From Allodiplogaster sudhausi (lineage: Eukaryota; Nematoda; Chromadorea; Rhabditida; Diplogasteridae): a stretch of DNA of 64,000 nucleotides. Under the pieces are notes generated by a model. It saw only the letters and a list, made by a program, of their open reading frames with translations, was not told the origin of the DNA and did no database searches. The stretch is from positions 257,501 to 321,500 of the forward strand of contig CALZFC010000107.1 in NCBI GenBank assembly GCA_945643635.1, given 5' to 3'. Position 1 is the first letter of the stretch, and every line of letters starts with the position of its first letter. The position numbers were made by a program, and so were the translations under genes. Shown here piece after piece: positions 1 to 11,164 of this stretch.

Positions 1-1763
1 TTCATTATGGGGGATTATATATAATTCAACATAATATGTTGCGACTTAGATCGATGAAAAGATAATTAGTATGTGCTAGCACCTTCCAAAGCTTAAGAAA
101 CCATATCACTCATCCGCTGCTAGTTCTCATATTGCCCTTGAGGTTAAGCGTTCAATCATGCTTGGGAGAGAGAGGTGATTGAAAGAATGAAGATGCAGAG
201 ACGGAGGGCATGAAGAGAGGATAAGACCTCTAGCAAGAATATGGCGAAGGTCAAATGACGAGGTGTGCTGAACATCCATGCGAGGTGATGAGCTGATACT
301 ATCCAACTGCCATGTATGTCAAGGATGGCCGGACTGGCAGGATGGAAAGACACCCAGCACATGTCGCCGCCAAAGCTTTCTCTTCTTTGCCACCATGACT
401 TGTAACTAACACGACTTTTCCGAGGAACTGTTTTATGCGCACAATGATGTTCGTTGTTGCGGTGACCAATCTCGGAGGAGAAGAGAAACAACTTGAGTGA
501 GGAATGGGGAGTTAGATGAGGGATACAGGTAGTCAGATCGGCAGCTGCCCCGGCAAGGAACTTGCGAGGTCGCGAGTCGGGGAGGAGACACATTGGCCAC
601 TCCCCCTCACTATAAAACGCAGCACGACAACAGGAAAGGGTACAGGTAGAGGAGGGGACTCGTCCCAAGTTCAACTCTTCTCTAAACAAGCAAAAAGCCT
701 TGCCGCAGATTTCAGAGAAAGGTTCAGATGGAGGGTGAACACGGCTTGGAGGCAAAAACTTGCAACAGGAGGATGGCATGTCCTGCGAACTCCGCTGGGA
801 AAGCGAAAGAAAGACAATGGTATACTAAAAAGAAAATCTATCGCGAAGAATGGAAGCCAGTCCACGATGGAGATTTCGATTGAATATGATAAAAGGAAGG
901 AAGAAGGGATAGCTGGCCGGGACCGGCCACACCAGCATCGACCCACGACGCTACACGTTTGCTTCTCCCGTCATGACAAATGCACACCAACACGTTACAG
1001 ACGCATCCCTCACACCTACGCACGGCTATCTTCTCCGAGTAAAAGAAACTAGTAACGCAAGAAGATTCGAGAATAAAGAGGGAAGCCGTGCGGCTGAGTG
1101 GGGAGCGGGCTGGGGAGGAGACATTAGGCCGGTAGCCTACAACACTATGTACACTACGGCACTCGAGCCAATCCGGGCGAAAAGCACAGATGAGGAAGGC
1201 GATACAACTCGAGAAGAACAGCAAAATTAGGGGGGAAAGTATTACGCAACATTGAACTTGTCAATAAACTTAATTACTGCAAAAAAAACACCGAATCCTA
1301 CGAACTTAAAGAAAAATAACTTGACCAAGTGGCCACCTAAACTCACTTAATGTCATCCTTAACACAACGATTCAAGATCATTTGACAGTGGAAACGAGCT
1401 TTAAGAATATAAAAAAAATAGGCAAAGAAGAGTGGAACAAACAAAGTTGACGAGAAAGAAGACATTTACGTTGAATTCTTCGAGGATATAAGCATACATA
1501 TAGTTTTTATCTAGCTCCAAGGCAAAAGTGTATGGGCCCGGGCACATCAAGTTGTTATAAAGGTTACAGAGAAATCATTGGGAAAGATCAGATACGGAGT
1601 CAAGACGATGCCCGGAACTGAAAATTGAAGAATTTTATGACACAACGCGCTCGAAAGCTGTTTCTGACAAAGCTCGATTAGATCGAAGGATATGTATACC
1701 GAAAAAAAAAGATTTCCCTTGACAATGGAGGCCGTGAAAAAAGTATCATGCTGCCCACAGACC
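1..1763. other. Left-end region with no assigned gene
   Basis: The stretch before the DDX6 stop codon is moderately GC-rich from about 150 to 1230 and AT-rich from 1230 to 1750. Open frames of 90 to 207 codons exist on both strands between 156 and 1224. None shows a recognisable domain, and none has flanking splice signals that favour one strand. The stretch next to 1764 probably includes the DDX6 3' UTR. An unrecognised exon could be hidden in 150-1230. Confidence 0.4.
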
Positions 1764-3672
1764 TCATGACTTGTCTCCGTCGGGGCCGGAAGGAACAGGA
1801 ACAGCAGAAGCTGCCGGGGAGTCCTCAATCATTTGCAGGTCCGCCACGTACAACTTCGGGTCGACCGCCTTGGGGATGGGCTGAATCTGGGTTCGCAGCT
1901 CATTCTCGATTCTGCGAAGGGTGTGGCGATCCTCATAGGTTATGAGGTTGATGGCGATTCCCAGGTGGCCAAAGCGACCAGAACTGCAATAGTCACAATT
2001 AATAAATCTCGGAAAAGCAATCATAATTTAAATTGAAATGGAAACTTGATGAAAGAAACAAACCGTCCAATTCGATGAAGGTAAGTCTCCGCATTCCTGG
2101 GGAAGTCGAAGTTGATGACGACATTGACAGCCTGTACAAAGCGATTAATTGAAAAGGTTCCAAAAGCAGTAATAAGAAATTGAAATTCGCGAATACGATA
2201 CCTGAATGTCGATACCACGAGTGAGAAGATCGGAACAGACGAGATTGCGGCAATTGCCTTGGCGGAAATCATGGAAGACGCGGTTGCGATGATTCTGAGC
2301 CATGCGGGAGTGGATGTAGTAGCAAGAGTAGCCAATCTCCGTGATCTTCTTGGCTAGAAGCTCTACCCGCTGAGTGCTGTTGCAGAAGATGATGGACTGG
2401 TTAATTTGCAGCTGAAATTAAACTTCTGCCAAACTGAGATTCGGCCATTCCAAAAGGCAAATGGACCTTGCGGAAGAGGGTGTTGAGGCAGTGGACCTTC
2501 TGCTTCTCCTGCACGTAGGCGTAGTACTGAGTGACACCCAAAAGGGTCAGCTCCTCCATCAGATTGATCTCGTACGGCTTCCGCATGTGTTTCTTCATGA
2601 ACTCCGTCACCGACATCGGGAAGGTAGCCGAATACAGCATAATCTGTCGCTGCTTGGGCAGGAAGGAAATCAGACGATCCAGCACACCCTAAATCCAAAA
2701 TTCATGGCATTCTTTCACCAAACAGATTCCTGTTTTCTGTTGAAAATACATGCATACACTTAAACAGCGCAAGAAATTTGCATTAAAGTGTAATGTGAAA
2801 TATGTAACCTGGAAATCCTGGCTAAGAAGTTTGTCAGCCTCATCAAGAACAAGAATGTTAGACTGTGAGACATCTGCAACGCCCTTCTCCATTAGATCCA
2901 GGATACGTCCAGGGGTGGCAATGACGAGGTGAACAGTGCCGTTCAAGCGCATGATATCGTCCCTCAGGTCCGTGCCTCCCGTGGTAACCATCACCTACAA
3001 TTCTCGATGATACGATAAATATAGACGATACGTTCAAAGATGATAATTATGGCAAATTCTCAAAAGCAGCACCCAAACAAATATAATCAGAAATAGCATC
3101 AACAATAAACCTTCAGTTTGATGTGCTTGGACAGTTCGACACAGATCTGTGAAGTCTGGAGCGCAAGCTCACGAGTAGGAACGATGATGAGAGCTTGGAC
3201 CTTTTTGATGGCCGGATTGATCTTTTCAATGACAGGAATGCAATACGCTCCGGTCTTTCCAGTTCCATTCTTCGCTCGAGCCAAAATATCCTGGCCTGTA
3301 AATTGGAATCATAACTTCTTAGCAACTATAATTTTGTAAGAGCCAGCAATCAAAAGAAAAAGGCAGAGTACTGACCAGTCATAGCAATTCCGATGGAAGC
3401 CTCCTGAATCGGACTCGGCTTCTCCCATCCCTTTTCGAAGATTCCCATCAGAAGATCCCTTCCAAGGCAAAAGTCCTCGAAATCAATTCCCTTGGTCTCG
3501 GTGACATCCTAAAGCGAAATGTTATTCCGTTGCTTGATTAAATAAAAAAAGAATGAATTGTGTCATCTATGAACTATCCAGAGAAACAAACAGCAGTTTT
3601 GAAGCGCTTGTCCTTCGGTGGGAGTTTGAGGTTCTGCTTCCAGTTCTCCTCATTCACTGTAGCAACTTCCAT
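1764..3672 (-). CDS. DDX6: DDX6/Me31B/Dhh1-type DEAD-box RNA helicase
   Basis: This is a cytoplasmic DEAD-box ATPase that represses translation and promotes mRNA decapping in P-bodies. Eight exons on the minus strand join cleanly by GT-AG: 3682-3592, 3508-3376, 3295-3111, 2994-2809, 2688-2467, 2411-2202, 2131-2064 and 1983-1764. Introns are 55 to 120 bp. The full helicase motif set is visible: Walker [24 protein letters not shown], the SDLLTRGID block, and HRIGRSGR split across the last intron. The stretches [10 protein letters not shown] and GVTQYYAYV are diagnostic of the DDX6 subfamily. The chosen ATG (3672-3670) lies just before [18 protein letters not shown] and gives about 410 residues. 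Vertebrate DDX6 has a longer Gln-rich N-terminus, so an upstream exon cannot be excluded. The C-terminal tail is short. Confidence 0.93.
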
Positions 3673-3682
3673 GTTCCAGGAT

Positions 3683-5194
3683 CTAAATCACTTCATCCGC
3701 TATATGGCATGGCACGAATATATCTTCACAAGGAGTAGACAACACGCTAAACATTCTGGGACAAACCTTTCTTCTGGTGGAGAGCAGAGTTATCAAAATC
3801 AGCACCAGCACAACGGTTGTCAGCTACTGCGACAAGGTCTCTTTCTGAACGACAGAAGGAAGGATTAGCACCCCAAAGCTCAACAACGAAACAAGGGAAG
3901 ACAAGTGTTTAAAATCGCCAGACAGGCCGTTTGCCGTGATACGCAGCCTGAGTATCGGATACACATAGGCGCTAAATTCGAAATTAATTTTCCCGAGTTT
4001 CAGCTGCGTAATCAACGTTCCTAAATTCATTTAAATTTCCTACAAACAGGAATTATTCCTCGGTGAGAAATAATGTGTATTATATTACTCGAGCCCGGAG
4101 GTTCAAAAATACTTTTTTTGGCTGAAATTCTTCCCATTCGACACGGCGAACACCAATGTAGTTTTCATTTTTAGTCGAGGAGTTGATTCCCATGCAGAAT
4201 ACGAGTTTGGTGCTCTGTTTGCTCGAAATAGATGTGGTTATGATAAATAAAACACAATGACGCAATTTCAGCCCAATTATATTTTTAAAAAATTTATGGT
4301 ATGCTGAATACGTAATTAAACTGCGTGAGATGACAAACAGCACTCCAAACGCCGAATATTTTTTATCGACCCCTGGGGTGGAAGCTTCGCGTTTATACAT
4401 CTCACTCGTTAGAAATAATTTTATTTGCTTCGAAGCCATAAGAATTAACATCATTGCGAACTACTGCGTACTATATTTATTAAATAGTGTAGATATTTTA
4501 TTTTAACACCGTAACAAAATGATGGGGAATCATGAATTACGGGAATCATGATACTGGGAACTTAAATGACGGGGAATAAAATGATGGTGAAGTTCTTCAC
4601 TATCAATACAGTCGACACTAGAACTTACAGAATCTCTAATATTAGCAATCACAAATTTTTAGAAGTAAATTCTAAAGGCAAATTAGGCAATACTAGGGAG
4701 GAGGTGGTAAAGAGAACGACCCAGGGCGCGGGTCCAGAAAAAAAACCATTTTCCAAAATCCTCCACAAATTGGGGAATTGACATGAATTTTCATTAATGA
4801 TTAAATTGACATGAATTTTCATTAATGATGATTTTTCATTGGGGAATTGACATGAATTTTCATTAATGATGATTCTTCAAGGACAAAGTCGAAAGCCAAG
4901 AAAAGAGTCCACAAATCTTTCAACGTATGTTTAACTATTGTTTGCAGTTGGAACAAAATCCTGTTTATCTTATTAATTTTGTTTGAAACTAAAACTTTAA
5001 TTTTGTTGAAACTAACCCGGCGCCGGTCCCAAATGTTAGACCTTATTACTACCTCTACATAGGAGATAATTACAGTGTCGAACTATATTCATCCGTAAAC
5101 CACCCCAACATCTTTAGAATGAAAGTAAATGACGAAATAATGCAGCAATTGCATATGGAAACGAATGAGTCTGACAAAGAAAATTAGAAAAAAG
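3683..5194. other. AT-rich intergenic region between DDX6 and NOMO
   Basis: No ORF here shows a recognisable domain. It should hold the DDX6 promoter and 5' UTR next to 3700 and the NOMO 3' end next to 5195. The only structure seen is a small direct repeat at 4781-4876 and degenerate GGGAATCATGA-like repeats near 4525-4570. Confidence 0.5.
4781..4876. repeat. Short direct repeat, about three copies
   Basis: The phrase AATTGACATGAATTTTCATT followed by AATGAT occurs three times with small indels, twice preceded by TTGGGG. It is AT-rich intergenic sequence with no coding signal. Confidence 0.7.
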
Positions 5195-8100
5195 TCATCG
5201 TTTCTTCCTAGATTGTGATAGGGAGGTAGCGGAGAAGGAAGCAGAGGCCTGAGGAGGGGAGGAGGGGCGTTCCCCGCGAGAAGCGAAGTCGCGCAGCCAA
5301 GAAAGACACTGTTCCTGGTTCATGATGAAGTAAGCCACCAGGGCAAGGAAAGGCAGTGCCAGCAGAGAAGCACGAGAGATCTCAACCTGAAGGAGACTGT
5401 GTGAGATAGGAAGGAGAGAGAGCCACTGACATCATGATGGGTGGAAGATGGCAGGAGATGCAGACGGACAATCTTCACTGCTTCATCAGCACGGAAGAGA
5501 GTGGTGACGGCAGACAGGGAGGGCGACGACGCCCCTTCTGGCTCCACTCGCACTCTGTACTCCTCCCCGTTACGCGTCAGGTTACGCACCAGGTAAACAT
5601 TCACCTGAAAAAAGGATATCACAGCTTGGACCATCACTCAAGTAATATACTAAATAATGCCCTTTGTCACGAAATACATCTATCGAGTCTGTACATTACA
5701 TTGGATTCATCTAAGAACTTGTTCATGCACTGCTTTCCCACAACTTCGGAAGGACTCTACATCAACAAAAACTTTAAAAATCAGAGCCAACACTGATTTT
5801 CATAAAGCGGGACCATCTTCAACCAAAACATTTCCACTCCATCTTAGAGTCAGAAAGCTAATCACCAATCACTGCCTTGATAAACACACCGGGGAAACGA
5901 GGACGTGGCTCGTGACGGTTTCTCCAGTCAGTTCACGGACGACACTCACACGCAAGGACGGGATCGCCACCTCGGGAGGCACCCCGAAGCTCACTTCCAC
6001 TCCCAGTTCCACTCCTTCGTCTTGGGGAATAGACACCTGTTTGTGAAATAGTGGTTAGGGCGAAGGGAAGGGGTGAACGAGCCCGTGAGGAAGACAACAG
6101 AGAGCGACAGACAGAGAGAGACAGAGGGAGAGAGAGATAGAGGAGGAGAAAAGAGAGGAGGGAAGAAAGGAGAGAGAGAGAGAAGAGAGAGACCATGTCG
6201 AGTCCGAAGGTGTCTTGCTCTACAGAAACGATGAAGTGGCTGGGGAAGCAGTGCGGGGGCTCCGCTTCTCCCACTTGAGCTCGGGGTGTAATTCTGAACA
6301 GAGCTTGTCTAATCGCACTCTGAGTGTGCAATATTGGAACCTGTAAGTGCAGGAAGGGAGGAGTCCCCGAATGCGGAAAAAGCCGTCTCGAGAGGTGGTG
6401 GCCTCACTCTCGTGCTGCTCGCAACCCTCACTCAGGGCACGCACCATGACATCTGACACTGCCTGGCCGTTCATCTCTCGGATTTTCCCCATTGCACTGC
6501 AAGGAACTCATTTCTTTCTAGAAGGGAGGATCTCTCTTGCCTGTATGCCACTCGCTTCCCTATCACTTCCAGCTCCTCGTGTTCACCCTCCTTCATCGTC
6601 ACGGTAACAGTGCTCGGAGACAGCTGGTATTCTTGCAGAAAAGCACGGATCAGAGTGCCGGGAGCCTAAGACAAGAGCATTTGAAGAGAGAGATGGAGAG
6701 TGAGAATGAGAGAGAAAGAGCATTTGAAGAGAGAGATGGAGAGTGAGAATGAGAGAGAAAGAGATACTAATGCAGTGAGAGAGAGAGAGATGGAGAGTGA
6801 GAATGAGAGAGAAAGAGATACTAATGCAGCGAGAGAGAGAGAGATGGAGAGTGAGAATGAGAGAGAAAGAGATACTAATGCAGCGAGAGAGAGATGGAGA
6901 GTGAGAATGAGAGAGAAAGAGATACTAATGCAGTGAGAGAGAGAGATGGAGAGTGAGAATGAGAGAGAAAGAGATACTAATGCAGTGAGTTTGATGTGCC
7001 CATCCTCCCCAATGACAAGAGTTCGCTTTTCATGTGATGGCCCCCTTAGATGGAGAGTGACCTCCCCGAGTGGCCTGCGGCTTCCTTCTTCCAACTGAAA
7101 TAACTCTCTTCTTTTATTGGGATGTCTTTAATCAAACAATAAAAAGACTCACCACTTGAATGGAAAGCTGTGAAAGTTTGAGACTCTTCAGATGCCCTGG
7201 GCGATTGCCGGGAGAAAAGGAATAGCCATCTCTCTCCGCCTTCATTTCCAGATCAGAAACACGGAGAAGAGGACCAACTCTGGAATGAATCAAAGAGAAT
7301 CAGTCAAAATAGGATAGAAACAAAGAGAGATAGAAAGAGATCTAGAGAGGATACAGACAAAGAGAGCGGGAAAAAACTGAAAGAAGGTAAAATGTTTTGA
7401 ACCTGAATCGTCCGTTTTTGTCGGAGAGAACAGAGAGAGCAAAAGGAAGATGAGAAGCGGCGATGCTGACTTGAACTCCCTCCACGGGGGGATCAACTTC
7501 TCCCTCCACGAACTCGCCCTCAACATTTCACTTGATGCTTACGCCAGCTCCCATCTCGAGAATACCTGGATTGTCTTAAAGTGAGCGGCGTTCTCGATGC
7601 ATTCCCCATTGAAAGGGAGAGTAAAAAGGGGCGGATCGAAGAGATGACTGCTTGAGTGAGGTTCCAGACGAATCTGAACACTTCCAATTCTACTCATCTC
7701 TCACTATTTATCTGATGACAAAATGAATATAACTTGCAGTGAGAACCTCATGCCCTGAACTACTAAGCGGCTCCTTCCATGCGAAAGAACCATCCACAGA
7801 AACGGCGATTTCCCTCTCCCCGGCAGGCGATCTATGAGGGGAATTGCGGAGAGAAAGAGAGATGGGAAGGAAGGCGAGAGAAAGAGAGATCGGAAAGAAT
7901 GAGAGAGAAAGGAAGGAATGAGAGAGAAAGAGAGATGGGAAGGAAGTCGAGAGAAACAGAGATGGGAAGGAAGGCGAGGGAAAGTGAGATAGGAAGGAAT
8001 GAGAGAGAAAGAGAGATAGGAAGGAATGAGAGAGAAAGAGAGATAGAAAGGAATGAGAGAGAAAGAGAGATGGAAAGGAAGGCGAGAGAAAGAAAGATGG

Positions 8101-11100
8101 GAAGGAAGGCAAGAGAAAGAGAGATGGGAAGGAAGGCGAGAGAAAGAAAGATGGGAAGGAAGGCGAGAGAAACAGAGATGGGAAAGAAGGCGAGAGAAAG
8201 TGAGATAGGAAGGAATGAGAGAGAAAGAGAGACGGGAAAAAGGAGGGCGGAGAGAAGGGAAGCTAGCAATTGTAAGTAAGATAAGAACCAACTTGACAGA
8301 GAGACGAAGACCATCAACAGAGCCTTGACGTGCAATGAAGCCACGGAGAGAGGCTTCAGTGGCTGAGAAGGCGAGGATTCTACTCGAGGGAACAGACACT
8401 TCCACTTCAGAACGGTCGAATGTCAGACATGATTCCAACTGAAGAGATGAGAGAGAAAGAAAGATAGAATAGAAAGAGTAGCGGATCAGTGGATGACTGA
8501 CAGAGAGGATATACGAGCCAGGAGTTGGCAGGCAAATGCTGTTGCCACCAGAAGAAGCTGCTACCTCTCCTCTAATCTGTCGCTCGCCATTGTGCACCCA
8601 TTTCTAAGAGAGAAGACATTAGAGAAGGCAGTGAAGAAGAGACGGTATTTCAGTGAGAGAAGAGAGATCAGAAAAGGCAGAGATGAATAGAAGTTGTCTA
8701 ACAACGAGAGCAGGATGAGAGAGGGAGAGACGAGCAGAGAAGCCACTCTGAACGAACAAGAGAGAGGGCGGCTCCTCGGTAGACACTCGCACTCTCTGCT
8801 CAGCCTGTTCCCAGCAGCGAGAGCCTTCCTCTTCCACTCGCACTCAACACAAGGACACTGAAATGGTACTGATGAGTGAAGACACGAACCGGTGTATTCG
8901 GCAGGGGAGAGGGACTGGAAGGTGGCCGAGTCGACCGCCTCAACTGAAGAGAGAACAGTGCGGCCTGCCAGCAGAGTCAACGTACGACTCTCACACGAAC
9001 CTCAAGCAACACATCCTATTCATTCTAACTGATAACGTTACATCTCGAAACCATCATTTGTTGGGGTCTAAATGTTCTAGTCTATTTATAAAGCGAAATT
9101 TTTCTTATCACTTACCCATTCTATCCCTACACATATTTGAAGCAATGATATATCGACTTCCTTAGTCCAGAAGCACTCTCTGATTGAAGAAGAAGAAAAG
9201 GACGAACCGATGCACGTCAATTTGACACGGAGGGAAGTCTTGAAGTGAGTGAAGCGAGCATTCAAAAGAGGAGCTGAGCGAAGATCCACGGCAAAGGAAG
9301 AAGGAGACAGCGAAGACTGTGCATTGGACGGCTGAAAGAAGTATCACACGGCCCATGCTACATAGAATGAAGAAGAAATACCGATAGAGTGTAGAGTTCG
9401 GGTGAAGTCCAAATGCAAAAGTGTCCGTTCTCGCCCTCTCCACGAATGGATTGGACAACCTGGCCATCCTTCGAACGGAGAAGAATGGATTCCCTCTCTT
9501 TCCCCGCCGGCCCGTTCTCGATCGACCCGCACAAGTGAACTCTCAACAAGAACTCTTTCTATCCACCCCCTAATCATTATATTCCTGAATTTAGAGTCAC
9601 CCCTATTTACCTGTCCACTTGGATGTCCGGAACACGCAAGTTATTTGGCGATAAGTTAGCACGAACTGATGAGAACTCGAAGTGTTCTGCCTTCGCAGAA
9701 AGAAGAATAGTCCCCTCCTTTTCTCGAAGCAGAGAAAAGAATCCGGAAGAGTCTGTTTTGGTGATGACCTGAACATCTTAGAGGGTGAGTTCAGCTTCTT
9801 CGGCAATGGAAAGAAGAACCTGGCCATCGAGGAGGATGTCGGCGTCAGCCACTGGCTCTTCCTTCAACAACACGCGGCCCTTGACAAGGAAGCCAGAGAC
9901 TTGCAGAGTGACACTCGTCTTCTTGTTTGTGATGTCCAAGGGAACCATATCAGAAGAGAATAAGAAAGATGGCTTGGTTGCAGAGACGAAGTACTTCCCA
10001 GGAGGGAGACAAGCCACGGTCATTACCCCCTTTTCATTCGTCTCCCCCAGTGAACAGATCTTCTCTGTCCCTCCAGGAGAATTCTTCCCCGTTTCCACCG
10101 TACGACAGCCAGGCAACTACAATGAGGAAGCATGTTAGGAACCAGGAAAGAAGAGAGCACTCAACCTTCAGATCAGGGCCATGGAGGGAAATGGAAGCTG
10201 CGTGGAGGGGAGTGCCATCCAGACTCCGAGTGTGGATCGTTACGGGGAAGCCAGTGATGCTCAGGGGTTCCAATTCCACAGGGCCCTCCTTGGCATTGAT
10301 CACAGCAGTCATCTCAGCGACACACACGGAACCATCAGGGCTGCTAGCTACTGTATACTCGCCTGCAGGAAAGCTGTAAGAGAGGGAATTGACGGAGTAG
10401 ACGACGAGAGCACCTGGCGCAGCTTCGAATCGGAATTTCCCTTGCTCGGTAGTCGCCGTATTAGTGATGACCTTGCCATTTTGCAAAAGGGAGAGAGCGA
10501 GTCCCGAGGGTCCTGAAATATTTCCTTGTTTGTAAACACCATAGTTTGATGAACATAAGTAAATAACCATGAGTGAGCGAGCTTCGAACAGATCCAGTGA
10601 TTGCAAATGCTACGAGAACAAAGTTTATGTCTTCATTCTGCGAACATTTATCCGTCTCCCCATCTAGCGTAAAGTCGAAGGAACGAGGATCTAAAATTTA
10701 AAAAAAAAATTAAACTGATGTCGTATAATTTACCGGAGGCGCAAGACAAAAATCTTTATTTCTTTCATTATTTTGTTCCTTTGTTGAAATCCCAGAAAAT
10801 ATCTCATTCACAATACCAATATGGATGTGCAATTAGAATATGCAAAATAACGAACGGAAGATCCATCCTTCAGGTGCCACCACACGGACTGAGTAACGTC
10901 CTTTGTTATAGACGGGCAGCATATAGTACCCATTGTCGGCATTACATGACTCCTCATGTTTCAAGTGTCCTTCTGGAGTGAGTAGCTTAACCTATAATAC
11001 CGAGTTCGAAACAAAAAGAGCAAAAGTAAATATGAGTTGACTGCCTTGATCTTTGGATAATCCAGGCGTACGGGTGATCGAATGAAGCCGCCGCAGCTGA

Positions 11101-11164
11101 AGATTCCGGCTTTTACATCTGGCAAGCAAAGAAAAACTGCCAACAGCCGCAGCAGTACCCGCAT
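5195..11164 (-). CDS. NOMO: NOMO (nodal modulator), ER translocon-associated protein
   Basis: NOMO is a type I ER membrane protein with many beta-sandwich (carboxypeptidase-regulatory/PEGA-like) repeats. It associates with nicalin and TMEM147 at the ribosome-bound multipass translocon. The start (11164) opens a signal peptide, MRVLLRLLAVFLCLPDVKA, followed by the conserved CGGFIRSPVRLDYPKIK block. Later exons match family order: LTPEGHLKHEESC (10.9 kb), INFVLVAFAITGSV (10.6 kb), SGFLVKGRVLL (9.9 kb) and FRIRGLLPSCTYRFQY (6.3 kb). The last exon encodes one hydrophobic segment (LLALPFLALVAYFIM) and a basic cytosolic tail ending SRKKR before TGA, like the basic tail of the human protein. There are about 20 exons. 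Several introns carry minisatellites (6.7-7.0 and 7.85-8.27 kb). Intron 10363-10413 is 51 bp and in frame. The intron at 10992-11044 appears to use a GC donor. Confidence 0.9.
6680..6987. repeat. Intronic minisatellite carrying copies of the NOMO 5' splice site
   Basis: Units of 50 to 54 bp are built on GAGAGAGATGGAGAGTGAGA. Four copies, plus the authentic junction, end in GATACTAATGCAG. Read on the coding minus strand this is CTGCATTA|GTATC, the end of the exon and its donor. The true donor is at 6977-6976. Copies have GT at 6925, 6875, 6821 and 6767. Confidence 0.85.
7848..8270. repeat. Purine minisatellite, about 27-bp unit, in a NOMO intron
   Basis: About 14 imperfect copies of a unit close to GAGAGAAAGAGAGATGGGAA plus GGAAGGC. 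On the NOMO coding strand it reads as a long pyrimidine tract running up to the next acceptor near 7835. It creates long open frames on both strands that are not genes. Confidence 0.85.

Noticed and set aside
3560..3868. Plus-strand frame with SGGEQSYQNQHQHNG
   Set aside because: It is antisense to the DDX6 first coding exon and its upstream flank, and has no supporting splice sites.
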